This document shows positions 1 to 8,354 of a stretch of DNA of 42,644 nucleotides, one piece after another (the stretch's first letter is position 1; every line of letters begins with the position of its first letter). A program made the position numbers and the translations under genes. Source of the stretch: Desulfobacula sp. (lineage in GTDB: Bacteria; Desulfobacterota; Desulfobacteria; Desulfobacterales; Desulfobacteraceae); the NCBI GenBank assembly GCA_013792075.1, contig VMSR01000294.1, positions 1 to 42,644 of the forward strand, in the 5' to 3' direction. The notes under the pieces were generated by a model. That model worked only from the letters and a program-made list of their open reading frames with translations, was not told the DNA's origin and made no database searches.

Positions 1-90
1 ACAGGCTCTGGTGGACCTAACGTTAAGTGGCGGGAATTGTTTGAGCGCAGCGAGTTTTTCCGCCACAAGTGCAGTCCACCTAGAGCCTGT
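1..90. repeat. Imperfect palindromic element at left edge
   Basis: Positions 1-16 (ACAGGCTCTGGTGGAC) pair with 74-90 with a single bulged base. Inside this, 27-33 (GTGGCGG) pairs perfectly with 60-66 (CCGCCAC). The apex holds a small self-complementary patch, GAGCGCAGCGAG (43-54). The whole 90 bp could fold into one long hairpin. Nested stems and the lack of a convincing gene suggest a repetitive extragenic or structured element, possibly truncated at the window edge. The open frame through it (11-196) has no recognisable homology or ribosome site. From 91 to 274 I see no gene. Confidence 0.55.
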
Positions 91-274
91 CACCTGGCCT
101 CTCCAGCGACAGAAAGGCAATCCGACCGGAACGGGTATAAGGCTGTTTATTAAAAAGCGCCATGCGATTGCCCTGGCGGAAGGTTTAAATGCTTGACTTG
201 GAGACCACTTTCAAATTATTCATAACAAGCATAATAGGATCATACCCAGACAGGCGGAATTAAGGTGCAGACAA

Positions 275-1126
275 GTGGAAAAAACAAAGTATATCGGCGC
301 CCATGTCAGTATCGGCGGGGGAGTTGAAAACGCGCCTCAAAACGCGGAACACATCGGTGCAAAAGCCTTTGCCATGTTCACCAGGAACCAGCGGCAATGG
401 GTGTCAAAACCCCTGACAGACAAAAACATCGATCAATTCCGGGAGAACTGCAGATGCGCTGGGTATGATCCCAAGCACATCCTCCCCCATGACAGCTACC
501 TGATCAATCTGGGGCACCCGGAAGAAGCGGCTCTGGAAAAATCAAGGGTCGCCTTTCTGGATGAAATGCAGCGCTGTGAACGCCTGGGTCTTTCATACCT
601 GAACTTCCATCCTGGAAGTCACTTGAACAAAATAGATCCGGATCACTGCCTGGAACGAATCAGCCAATCCATCAATCTGGCCCTGGACCAGACAGCCGGT
701 GTTACGGCTGTCATCGAAAACACCGCAGGCCAGGGAACCAATATGGGATATCGATTTGAACACCTGTCCCGGATCATCAAAAATGTCCGGGACAAGACTC
801 GTGTGGGGATCTGTCTGGACACCTGTCATACCTATTCTGCCGGGTATGATATCAAAACAGCCCCAGCCTTTGAAAATACCCTCCAAAAGTTTGATTCCCT
901 GGTGGGTATCGGCTATCTGAAAGCCGTGCACCTGAATGATTCAAAAAAAATATTTGGAAGCCGGGTGGACAGGCATGCGTGTATCGGACAGGGGTCCCTG
1001 GGACTTGGGCCGTTTAAATTCATCATGAACGACCCCCGGTTTGACCATATTCCCATGGTGCTTGAAACACCGGATCCATCCAAATGGGAGGAGGAGATCA
1101 GGCTTCTTTATGGCCTGATAAAATGA
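275..1126 (+). CDS. nfo: Deoxyribonuclease IV (AP endonuclease, Nfo family)
   Basis: Endonuclease IV cleaves DNA 5' of abasic sites in base-excision repair. The 283-residue product matches the usual family length (E. coli 285). All nine residues expected as ligands of the trinuclear zinc site are present: H72 (PHDSY), H112 (FHPGS), E148 (VIENTAGQG), D182 and H185 (LDTCH), H219 (VHLND), D232 and H234 (VDRH) and E264 (VLETPD). The start is GTG; the N-terminus [12 protein letters not shown] is the normal beginning of the family, so the call does not depend on an upstream ATG. The ribosome site is weak (AAGG about 10 bases upstream). It is transcribed toward the minus-strand pair at 1245-2464 and appears monocistronic. 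Confidence 0.96.
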   Translation: MEKTKYIGAHVSIGGGVENAPQNAEHIGAKAFAMFTRNQRQWVSKPLTDKNIDQFRENCRCAGYDPKHILPHDSYLINLGHPEEAALEKSRVAFLDEMQRCERLGLSYLNFHPGSHLNKIDPDHCLERISQSINLALDQTAGVTAVIENTAGQGTNMGYRFEHLSRIIKNVRDKTRVGICLDTCHTYSAGYDIKTAPAFENTLQKFDSLVGIGYLKAVHLNDSKKIFGSRVDRHACIGQGSLGLGPFKFIMNDPRFDHIPMVLETPDPSKWEEEIRLLYGLIK

Positions 1127-1244
1127 AAGAATGATTGGTAAAATAAACCCACAAGAACCTGGAGGGTGATCCGGAATCTTATGTCGTTGCTGGGAAAAAT
1201 GCCTGAACCGTTTTTCATGACACAACCCCTTTTTTTAGGCACTT

Positions 1245-1838
1245 TCAGAAAATGATGATTTCAAGTGGAGCAGGTTCGCTTGAAGATTTTTGATCGTTGG
1301 TATCTGCCGTCCGGGCATTTGTTTTCTTTGAATATGAATATTCTTCGATCACCACACGTCTCAAAGAATCCCGGAAGTTTTTCATGACTTTCAAATAGCA
1401 GTTAGAAATTTCTTTTTGTTTTTCATCAAGCCGCCATATTTGATCCACATTGTAAGGGATTCTCCTCATGGCGGAGCAAAGGCTGCTGGTGCTCTCTCTT
1501 AGGGACGGATCAACATCACTTACAATAAGTGACACCAATTCTACTGCATCGGCGTTTCCTGTTAGTTGCTGGTATTCTTCATAGTGAACTGTTTGTGGAT
1601 CCCGTTTTATTTTGTCTAAAATCGAAAGGTACTTTAACGTTTCCGTTGCCAATTTTTTGCGTTGTTCGAGAAGAATTTCCGAATGAAACCTGGCCACTGA
1701 GGCAACTTGATCCGTTAATTTCGAAGCTTCCTGGCTTCTGTATTGGAAATACATAACGATGAGCACTGCAATGAGACCGATCAATAGTTTGTCCAGAATT
1801 AATATCAGAATATCATTACCAAGATCAGAATCTTTCAT
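1245..1838 (-). CDS. Hypothetical membrane-anchored protein
   Basis: I do not recognise a family. The 197-residue product begins with a short polar stretch and then one hydrophobic segment (about residues 9-31), followed by a charged, mostly helical region (about 32-75) that may form a coiled coil, a predicted soluble helical domain, and a Ser/Pro-rich tail. A single N-terminal membrane anchor with a cytoplasmic body is the simplest topology. It lies 5 bases downstream of the secreted-protein gene at 1844-2464 on the same strand, and its GGAG ribosome site overlaps the end of that gene, so the two are almost certainly co-transcribed and probably act together at the envelope. Function unknown. 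Confidence 0.75.
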   Translation of the reverse strand: MKDSDLGNDILILILDKLLIGLIAVLIVMYFQYRSQEASKLTDQVASVARFHSEILLEQRKKLATETLKYLSILDKIKRDPQTVHYEEYQQLTGNADAVELVSLIVSDVDPSLRESTSSLCSAMRRIPYNVDQIWRLDEKQKEISNCYLKVMKNFRDSLRRVVIEEYSYSKKTNARTADTNDQKSSSEPAPLEIIIF

Positions 1839-1843
1839 GAAGT

Positions 1844-2464
1844 TTACTCCAGTTTAAAATTCCAGCAAAACTCAGGATCCTTCCCTTCTCCGAGGGTGAG
1901 CGTCCATTCCACCATGTTTGCAACCCAAAGTGTGTCGCCACGTTCATGGTGGATCCAATGAGCCTCTCCGTCACCGTTTCCAGTCCAGGTCTTAGAGTCG
2001 ATATACGGTATGGGCCCTGTTTGCCGACGTGTGAGCCGTATTTTTAGATTATGGGGTTGACTCCATTTAAATACAAAGATAGCCGCCTTTCTGGAATCTG
2101 GCCCGAGGCCTGAGGATTCGCTTTGGTGTTTTTTAAAGTCGCGGTCATAATTGTATGCGATTAATCTTTGTATTGCGTTGAGAGATATTGTACTGGGCGG
2201 TATATTAGAACTGCTATAGCAGTTTTGGTATTTGGGAATGATTTTATGTTTTATATAGCGAATACTGATGATTGGGCAATTTGATTCTTCTCCACTATCA
2301 TTCTGAACATACCCATTTGGGCAGACCTCTTTTTCATCAACCAGGTAGATGGCCATTGAAATCGTTGGGGCATCGGCATTACAAACTTGCGCTAAGACCA
2401 TGCTGCTCAAAGATAAATTCAGAAGTATCCCAAACAAGATACCCATTCTTTGCACTGGCCTCAT
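1844..2464 (-). CDS. Hypothetical secreted protein
   Basis: The 206-residue product has a clear signal peptide (about residues 1-25, hydrophobic core then SSMVLAQ), so it is probably exported. The mature part has several cysteines (among them C28, C48, C63 and C82 approximately, and a C-terminal EFCWNFKLE), aromatic residues and a glycine-rich beta-like C-terminal half; disulfide bonds are possible. No family is recognised. The start is well supported by AAGGAGG placed 7 bases upstream of the ATG. It is the first gene of a two-gene operon with the membrane protein at 1245-1838. Nothing in the sequence indicates its substrate or role. Confidence 0.75.
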   Translation of the reverse strand: MRPVQRMGILFGILLNLSLSSMVLAQVCNADAPTISMAIYLVDEKEVCPNGYVQNDSGEESNCPIISIRYIKHKIIPKYQNCYSSSNIPPSTISLNAIQRLIAYNYDRDFKKHQSESSGLGPDSRKAAIFVFKWSQPHNLKIRLTRRQTGPIPYIDSKTWTGNGDGEAHWIHHERGDTLWVANMVEWTLTLGEGKDPEFCWNFKLE

Positions 2465-2930
2465 TTTAACCTCCTTGATTTATATATGGCAATTGAACAA
2501 ATGCTGAACCTGCAGGATTCTGGCAAAGATTACACAGCTATTGTGATTTTCGGCGCAACACGATAAAGGTTTCTATGGGGTCCGCATGTCTTGTGAATTT
2601 GAATAATATCTCAACAGAAATATTGAAAGCTATGAATACAAAAGGCCATATCAATGTTTTTAACATTTGTAAAGATAATTAAATCAATCAACAGGTTAAA
2701 ATTTTCGCAAGGGAGTGATTTTACATAGGGTCATGCTTTACTTATTGCATTTTGTTCAGTCTGATACTGAAATATTGATAAAAAGCACAATAAAAAAAAG
2801 TCTGACCCGTTCCTACAAAGCCGAAGTTTGAAAGTTGGGATAGTAAAATCTCTTTGGATTTGACAAGCCAAAGGCCAGGTAATATGATCGGGCATTGGTT
2901 TTTTCGTAATATAAAAAGGGAGAGACACAG
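2465..2930. other. 466-bp intergenic region, no gene seen
   Basis: AT-rich spacer between the divergent genes at 2464 (minus) and 2931 (plus). The short frame at 2731-2937 on the minus strand has no ribosome site or recognisable protein features and is not called. A TTGACA (2860-2865) and TAATAT (2880-2885) face the plus-strand gene, but their 14-base spacing is too short to call a promoter with confidence. Confidence 0.5.
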
Positions 2931-3353
2931 ATGCCATTGCCCAATAAAAAAGGCTGGCTGGCCATCCTTTTTATTTTTTTCTGTCTGGCCGTGCCCTTTG
3001 GGATTACCTATTATGTTTCGACACCGACTTCCAAGGCCCGGTTTGAAGAGTGGAGGGCCCGGGGGTCGGCTGCTAATGTTCCGGCGAAATCACAGATTTC
3101 GGCCCAACAGCTGCTATTGGTAAAAAATGATCGGGTAATGGTCAAGAATACCTGTCTGGTATTCAAAGGGCTTGAAAAGGACCAGGTGGTGCTGGATCTG
3201 TATCTGCTGGATCTGGACCCTGAGGTTGCGTATCCCCAGAAATTTTCCAGTAAAACCAAGGCCATTCGGCTGGGGGATGTGATGTATGCGGTGAAATCCG
3301 TCAATGGCACCGCCTTGACCTTGAAATTTCTCCAGGCCATGGGGGCTGATTGA
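2931..3353 (+). CDS. Small membrane-anchored hypothetical protein
   Basis: A 140-residue protein with a basic N-terminus (PNKKG) and one hydrophobic segment (about residues 9-29), consistent with a signal anchor. The rest is a small soluble domain, beta-rich by eye (LLLVKNDRVMVKN, VVLDLYLLDLDPE, VMYAVKSVNGTALTLKF), presumably outside the cytoplasm. A good ribosome site (GGGAGAG, 6 bases before ATG) supports the start. I do not recognise the family. It is followed 63 bases later by the FAD-dependent reductase and may be co-transcribed with it. Confidence 0.8.
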   Translation: MPLPNKKGWLAILFIFFCLAVPFGITYYVSTPTSKARFEEWRARGSAANVPAKSQISAQQLLLVKNDRVMVKNTCLVFKGLEKDQVVLDLYLLDLDPEVAYPQKFSSKTKAIRLGDVMYAVKSVNGTALTLKFLQAMGAD

Positions 3354-3416
3354 TCTGGGATATCTTAAATCAGGATCAAAATTGAAATCCGATCTAAGGT
3401 CTGCTAATAAAACGCC

Positions 3417-4493
3417 ATGTTAGATGTCGTTATCATAGGTGCAGGCCCTGCCGGGACAGCGGCCGCTTTTGATCTTTTGTCCAGGGGGCTTTCCGTGCTA
3501 TTGCTGGACAAACATGTTTTCCCGAGAAAAAAGGCCTGTGCCGGGGGAATCACACCCAAGGCCATGGCCTTGTTCCGGTATGATATCTCCTCTGTCCTCC
3601 GGCAGGCCTGCCGCAGCATAAGAATACGGCCCCGCTTCGGGCAGCCCTTTCTTATCCAGGATGAAAATCCCCTTTGCCATATGACCCAGAGATGGGAGCT
3701 GGACTTGTTTTCCTTGAACAGGGTTCAAGAAAAAGGCGGTCAATTCCAGGTGGTTAAAAAAATTATTTCCATAGAAGAAAAAGACCTTCACCTGGAGGTC
3801 AGAACCAGCGACCAATTGATAAAATCCCGGTATCTGATTGGTGCGGACGGGGCCAACTCGATTGTGAGGCGCCTGACCCATCCGTTTTGCCGGGTTAACC
3901 GGTATCCTGCCCTTGAGGCGGATATCCGGGCAGATCATCCTGGGCCTCATTTCATGGAATTTGATTTTTCCCTGCCGGGAAAAGGGTATTACTGGATTTT
4001 CCCCAAAGGGGACCACATCAATATCGGTATCTATTCCATTGCGGGCAATCCTGCCTTAAAGCAGCGGCAGCTGGCCGAGTATGCCCAAAACCGTTTTGGC
4101 AGCAACCCGCTTTCGGCAGTGAAGGGGTATCCCATCGGCGTGGGGGGGTATGCCCATTGTCCGGGCAAGGGCCGGGTTCTTCTGGTCGGGGATGCGGCCG
4201 GGTTTGGGGAAAGCCTTCTGGGAGAAGGTATTTATTTTGCGCTTAAAAGCGGACAGGCGGCAGCCCATGCCATTGTTTCCTCCCATGGTGCCAATACCTT
4301 CCCGGGCAGTGCCTATGCCCGAAAGATCAAAACGATGAGAGGCGATCTTGGGTTATACCATTTGGGATCCAGGTGTCTTTATTCCTTTCCCCGGGCTTCA
4401 TTAAAGCTCTTGTCCTATCCTTTTTTCCACGAAAAATTTGCCAAAGGGTATGCGGACGGCAAAACCCTGGGTCAGATCTTTTTGGGTCGATAG
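3417..4493 (+). CDS. Geranylgeranyl reductase family FAD-dependent oxidoreductase
   Basis: A flavoprotein of the geranylgeranyl reductase / p-hydroxybenzoate hydroxylase fold. The N-terminal dinucleotide-binding motif is VVIIGAGPAGTAAA (residues 4-17), followed by the acidic end of strand 2 (LLLDKHVFPRKKACAGG), where the cysteine and double glycine are typical of this family. The second FAD motif is VLLVGDAAGFGESLLGEGI, about residue 255 onward. Family members reduce isoprenoid double bonds of lipids or quinones; the actual substrate cannot be read from the sequence. Length (358) is normal. The ATG has no obvious Shine-Dalgarno sequence, but the Rossmann motif starts at residue 4, so little could be missing. 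Confidence 0.88.
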   Translation: MLDVVIIGAGPAGTAAAFDLLSRGLSVLLLDKHVFPRKKACAGGITPKAMALFRYDISSVLRQACRSIRIRPRFGQPFLIQDENPLCHMTQRWELDLFSLNRVQEKGGQFQVVKKIISIEEKDLHLEVRTSDQLIKSRYLIGADGANSIVRRLTHPFCRVNRYPALEADIRADHPGPHFMEFDFSLPGKGYYWIFPKGDHINIGIYSIAGNPALKQRQLAEYAQNRFGSNPLSAVKGYPIGVGGYAHCPGKGRVLLVGDAAGFGESLLGEGIYFALKSGQAAAHAIVSSHGANTFPGSAYARKIKTMRGDLGLYHLGSRCLYSFPRASLKLLSYPFFHEKFAKGYADGKTLGQIFLGR

Positions 4494-4589
4494 TTTTTCC
4501 TCTGTTTGTATTCCTAAATTTTCCATCCATTTCGTTATAAGTTACAAAAATGAATTAAATTACAGCAGTTTTTTTCTATTTTTTGCACG

Positions 4590-4632
4590 ATATTACATTA
4601 TTGTCAACAATTTAAACCCAATAATGTAATAT
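4590..4632. repeat. 14-bp perfect inverted repeat upstream of the sigma-54 promoter
   Basis: ATATTACATTATTG (4590-4603) and its exact complement CAATAATGTAATAT (4619-4632) are separated by 15 bases. It lies about 86-128 bp upstream of the -24 element of the glnK promoter, the normal position for an activator-binding site. It is AT-only apart from single G/C pairs, lacks a U-tract and sits about 100 bp after the preceding stop codon, so a terminator is less likely but not excluded. Confidence 0.5.
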
Positions 4633-4717
4633 TATATCCTTTGTAACAAAAAAGCTGATATTATAATAATCGTATTATTTCAAATGGTTAACGCTAACTT
4701 TATCTAAAATAAGCCGT

Positions 4718-4733
4718 TGGCACCTCTCTTGCT
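4718..4733 (+). promoter_or_regulatory. Sigma-54 (-24/-12) promoter of glnK-amt
   Basis: TGGCAC-N5-TTGCT matches the RpoN consensus exactly, with GG at 4719-4720 and GC at 4731-4732 at the required 10-base separation. It lies 51 bases before the glnK start. A sigma-54 promoter before a PII/ammonium-transporter operon is the classic nitrogen-limitation arrangement. Confidence 0.9.
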
Positions 4734-4747
4734 CTATGGGAAATTAA

Positions 4748-5122
<375 letters not shown>

Positions 5123-5150
5123 CATAATCAAAGAAAAGGAGAATTTCCAA

Positions 5151-6551
5151 ATGAAATATTTAGCAACACTGATCACCCTGCTTGTCTGTTTTCTGCCTTC
5201 GGCCTTTGCCGGTGACGATACCCCGATCACCAATAAAGCGGCCATTGACCTTGTTCAGTCCCATGCCGATTATGTCTGGACCCTGGTTTGCGCGGTCCTG
5301 GTTTTTTTCATGCAGGCAGGCTTTGCCATGGTGGAAGCCGGGTTTACCCGGGCCAAGAATGCCATCAATATCATGATGAAAAATCTCATGGATTTTTCAA
5401 TGGGGTCCATTGTGTACTGGGCCATTGGGTTTGGTCTCATGTTCGGGGTTTCCAAGACCGGCTTTTTTGGGACCACCGGTTTCTTTCTGAGTGATTTTGA
5501 AGTGGGAGGCGATCCCTGGGTTCTGGCATTCTGGATGTTCCAGGTGGTATTCGCAGCCACTGCCGCCACCATTGTTTCCGGTGCCATGGCCGAGAGAACC
5601 AAGTTTATCGGATATCTTTTGTACTCGGTCTGCATTACGGGTCTGGTTTATCCGGTTTTCGGATCCTGGGCATGGGGAAGCCTTTTTCACGGGTCCGGAT
5701 GGCTGGAGGGTCTTGGATTCATCGATTTTGCAGGGTCTACTGTTGTACATTCCGTGGGCGGCTGGGCAGCCCTTGCCGGTGCCATGGTGCTGGGACCCCG
5801 TCTGGGTAAATATACAAGTACTGGGGCTGTGAGACCCATCCTGGGTCATAATATTCCCATGGCAGCCCTGGGCGTTTTTATCCTCTGGGTGGGCTGGTTC
5901 GGTTTTAACCCGGGTTCCACCACAGCCGCCAACAAGGATATTGCCATGATTTTTGTCAACACCAACCTGGCGGCTGCGGCCGGGTGCATCGTTGCCATGT
6001 TTGTTTCCTGGTTTAAGTTTGGAAAACCCGAAGTGGGCATGAGCCTCAATGGCGCCTTGGCTGGACTTGTGGGTATTACGGCCGGTTGCGCCAATGTGAC
6101 GCCGGCAAGTGCGGTTATGATCGGGTCTTTTGCAGGGGTTCTGGTGGTTTTTTCCGTTATCTTTTTTGATAAAATCAGAATTGATGACCCTGTGGGTGCC
6201 ATTTCCGTTCATGGTGTCTGCGGTGCCTGGGGAACCCTGGGAGCCGGAATTTTCAATATCGGCGGTACGAGCTTTAAAATAATCAGTGTCCAGGCCATGG
6301 GAATTGCAGCCTGCTTTGTCTGGACCTTTGCCTGCGCCTATGCCATTTTTAAGCTCATTGACATGACCATTGGCCTGAGGGTCTCCAAGGAAGAAGAATT
6401 GGAAGGGCTGGACGCCACGGAACACGGCGGAAATGCCTATCCGGATTTTACGACCATTAACCATTCCAGCATGGGGTATACCGGAGGAGCCGGTGAGATT
6501 GACAGGGCGCCTGAAGCCCTTGCGGGGCAAAAATTAGCCCGTGGGATTTAA
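5151..6551 (+). CDS. amtB: Ammonium transporter (Amt/MEP/Rh family)
   Basis: A 466-residue ammonium channel. Residues 1-20 form a signal peptide ending in SAFA, as in E. coli AmtB, followed by about 11 hydrophobic segments. The twin pore histidines are conserved: H200 (STVVHSVGGW) and H354 (GAISVHGVCGAWGT). The Amt signature DFAGSTVVH is at about 192-200. The start was set at 5151 because AAAGGAG lies 8 bases upstream and the signal peptide begins there; the frame stays open upstream into glnK but that part overlaps the PII gene. It forms an operon with glnK and ends before a good terminator. Confidence 0.97.
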   Translation: MKYLATLITLLVCFLPSAFAGDDTPITNKAAIDLVQSHADYVWTLVCAVLVFFMQAGFAMVEAGFTRAKNAINIMMKNLMDFSMGSIVYWAIGFGLMFGVSKTGFFGTTGFFLSDFEVGGDPWVLAFWMFQVVFAATAATIVSGAMAERTKFIGYLLYSVCITGLVYPVFGSWAWGSLFHGSGWLEGLGFIDFAGSTVVHSVGGWAALAGAMVLGPRLGKYTSTGAVRPILGHNIPMAALGVFILWVGWFGFNPGSTTAANKDIAMIFVNTNLAAAAGCIVAMFVSWFKFGKPEVGMSLNGALAGLVGITAGCANVTPASAVMIGSFAGVLVVFSVIFFDKIRIDDPVGAISVHGVCGAWGTLGAGIFNIGGTSFKIISVQAMGIAACFVWTFACAYAIFKLIDMTIGLRVSKEEELEGLDATEHGGNAYPDFTTINHSSMGYTGGAGEIDRAPEALAGQKLARGI

Positions 6552-6611
6552 CCTGGGATAAGGTTTCAGGAAATCTGATTCTCCATACTTATCCATAACT
6601 TTTTGAAATTT

Positions 6612-6653
6612 AAAAAAACCTGCCGCCCCTTGTATTGAGGTGGCAGGTTTTTT
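6612..6653 (+). terminator. Rho-independent terminator after amt
   Basis: AAAAAACCTGCC(G)CC pairs with GG(T)GGCAGGTTTTTT around an 11-base loop, ending in a T-run. It lies 60 bases after the amt stop codon and separates the nitrogen operon from the ABC transporter. Confidence 0.85.
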
Positions 6654-6722
6654 GGTTTTATGCTAAACTGTATCTCTATTAAACGGGGAAAAAAAGGTTG
6701 ACAGCCGGGCAAAAGGTGACGG

Positions 6723-7499
6723 ATGAAGCAGGCGGCAGGAATGGTAAAATCTGTGGTTTTATTGGGGATACTGGCATCTGTACTGGTTGTGGGATATCAG
6801 AATCTTGCGTATAATTGGCAATGGTACCGGCTGCCCCCTTATTTTTTTTCCATTGAAAACGGGCGACTTGTCCGGGGCCTGCTGCTGGACGGCCTTGTTA
6901 TTACATTAAAGATATCCTCCCTGGGCCTTGTCCTTTCAATTTTGATGGGGTTTTGTTCCGCCTTTGCCCGTTTGTCTGTTTTTCCCATGCTGCGCCTGAC
7001 GGCCTGGGTGTATGTAGAGACCATCCGGAACACCCCCTTGCTCATCCAGATTTTTTTGATCTACTTTGTGATTTCACCGGTATTGGATATATCAGCCTTC
7101 TGGTCGGCCGTGATTGCCCTGAGCCTGTTTGAAGGGGCCTATGCCTCGGAGATCATCCGGTCGGGTATCATCAATATCCCCAAGGGTCAGGTTGAAGCGG
7201 CCCAGAGTATCGGGCTTTCCGCTTCTGCCACCTATATCAAGGTGATCATTCCCCAGATGCTGCGCCAGACCCTTCCCATGCTTGCCGGCCAAAGCGTTTC
7301 CCTTATTAAGGATTCAGCCCTTGTCAGTACCATCTCCATTTACGATCTGACCATGCAGGGGCAAAAAATAGTCTCGGAAACCTTTTTGACTTTTGAAATC
7401 TGGTTTGCTGTGGCATTATGCTATCTGTCGGTTACGGCAAGTCTTTCTTTCTTTATCAGGCGCTTTGAGCATAAACTGAAATATATAAACTATAATTGA
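6723..7499 (+). CDS. Polar amino-acid ABC transporter permease (HisM/GlnP family)
   Basis: A 258-residue inner-membrane permease. One N-terminal hydrophobic segment (about 8-28) precedes the 5-helix HisMQ core. The family features are clear: TLKISSLGLVLSILMG, the ETIRNTPLLIQIF segment, and the EAA loop that contacts the ATPase (GQVEAAQSIGLSASATYIKVIIPQ, about residues 155-178). It is followed by a periplasmic binding protein and a second permease with the same NWQW/EWNR and RxPxYF N-terminal layout, so the two permeases probably form a heterodimer. GGTGACGG upstream of the ATG is an acceptable ribosome site. No ATPase gene is nearby. Confidence 0.92.
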   Translation: MKQAAGMVKSVVLLGILASVLVVGYQNLAYNWQWYRLPPYFFSIENGRLVRGLLLDGLVITLKISSLGLVLSILMGFCSAFARLSVFPMLRLTAWVYVETIRNTPLLIQIFLIYFVISPVLDISAFWSAVIALSLFEGAYASEIIRSGIINIPKGQVEAAQSIGLSASATYIKVIIPQMLRQTLPMLAGQSVSLIKDSALVSTISIYDLTMQGQKIVSETFLTFEIWFAVALCYLSVTASLSFFIRRFEHKLKYINYN

Positions 7500-7523
7500 T
7501 ACATTAAACCAAAGGAGATCGGT

Positions 7524-8345
7524 ATGAAAAAAGGGTTTTATCTGCTGACAATTGCCATGCTTCTGCTGGGATATACACTGGCCTTTGCCGGTGAAACAGG
7601 GGCGAAACTGTCCAGGGAAAGCATCATTGAAAAGATCCAGAAAGAAGGGGTTATCCGCGTTGGCATGGCCACCTTTGTCCCCTGGGCCATGAAAGACAAA
7701 CAAGGACAATTGATCGGGTTTGAAATTGATGTGGCAAGAAAGCTTGCCCAGGACATGGGGGTGAAAATCGAATTCATCCCCACTGCCTGGTCCGGAATTA
7801 TTCCCGCGCTTTTGACGGGAAAATTCGATGTGATCATCGGCGGCATGGGGATAACGCCTGAGCGGAACCTTAAGGTCAATTTTACCATGCCCTATGATTA
7901 CTCGGGCATGTCCATGGTGGCCCATCAAAACAAAGCTGCCGGATTTTCATCCATTGAAGATTTTAATAAACCAGAGGTCATCATTGCGGTTCGCATGGGC
8001 ACCACGGCTGAGCAGGCCGCCAAAAAATTCATGCCTTTGGCCCAGTTCAAGCTTTTTGAAAACGAAAGTCAGGCCTTGCAGGAGTTGAACCTGGGCCGGG
8101 TCCATGCAGTGGTATCTTCAGCCCCCATGCCGGCCTTCCATGCCTTAAAATATCCGGATAAGCTCTTTGTGCCCCTCAAGGAAAATTTTACCCAGGAACC
8201 CATTGGGTTTGCCATTCAAAAAGGAGATTTTGATGCCTTGAATTATTTTGACAACTGGATTCTCAACATGCATTCCCAGGGGTTTTTAAAAGAAAGAAAA
8301 GCCTATTGGTTTGAATCCAAGGAATGGGAACCCCTTGTCAACTAA
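7524..8345 (+). CDS. Amino-acid ABC transporter substrate-binding protein
   Basis: A family-3 periplasmic solute-binding protein, 273 residues, with a signal peptide (about 1-22, ending LAFAG). The domain begins with the typical IRVGMATFVPWAMKDKQGQLIGFEIDVARKLA pattern of polar amino-acid binders. The ligand-binding arginine and its environment (GGMGITPERNLKVNFTMPY) are present, with the second lobe containing IAVRMGTTAEQAAKKF. Ribosome site AAGGAG precedes the ATG. It sits between two permease genes with gaps of 24 and 9 bases, so the three genes are one transcription unit. Exact substrate cannot be told. Confidence 0.92.
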   Translation: MKKGFYLLTIAMLLLGYTLAFAGETGAKLSRESIIEKIQKEGVIRVGMATFVPWAMKDKQGQLIGFEIDVARKLAQDMGVKIEFIPTAWSGIIPALLTGKFDVIIGGMGITPERNLKVNFTMPYDYSGMSMVAHQNKAAGFSSIEDFNKPEVIIAVRMGTTAEQAAKKFMPLAQFKLFENESQALQELNLGRVHAVVSSAPMPAFHALKYPDKLFVPLKENFTQEPIGFAIQKGDFDALNYFDNWILNMHSQGFLKERKAYWFESKEWEPLVN

Positions 8346-8354
8346 GAGATATAA

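Noticed and set aside
144-158. CTGTTTATTAAAAA resembling a 23S rRNA segment
   Set aside because: The match stops after about 14 bases and the flanks do not continue as 23S rRNA, so it is treated as chance.
11-196. 61-residue open frame through the left-edge palindrome
   Set aside because: It runs through nested inverted repeats, has no ribosome site and no recognisable protein features; it is more likely a structured DNA element read by chance.
5397-6530. Long minus-strand open frame (377 codons) opposite amt
   Set aside because: It is the shadow of the well-conserved ammonium transporter; composition is His/Gly/Asn-rich as expected for an antisense frame.
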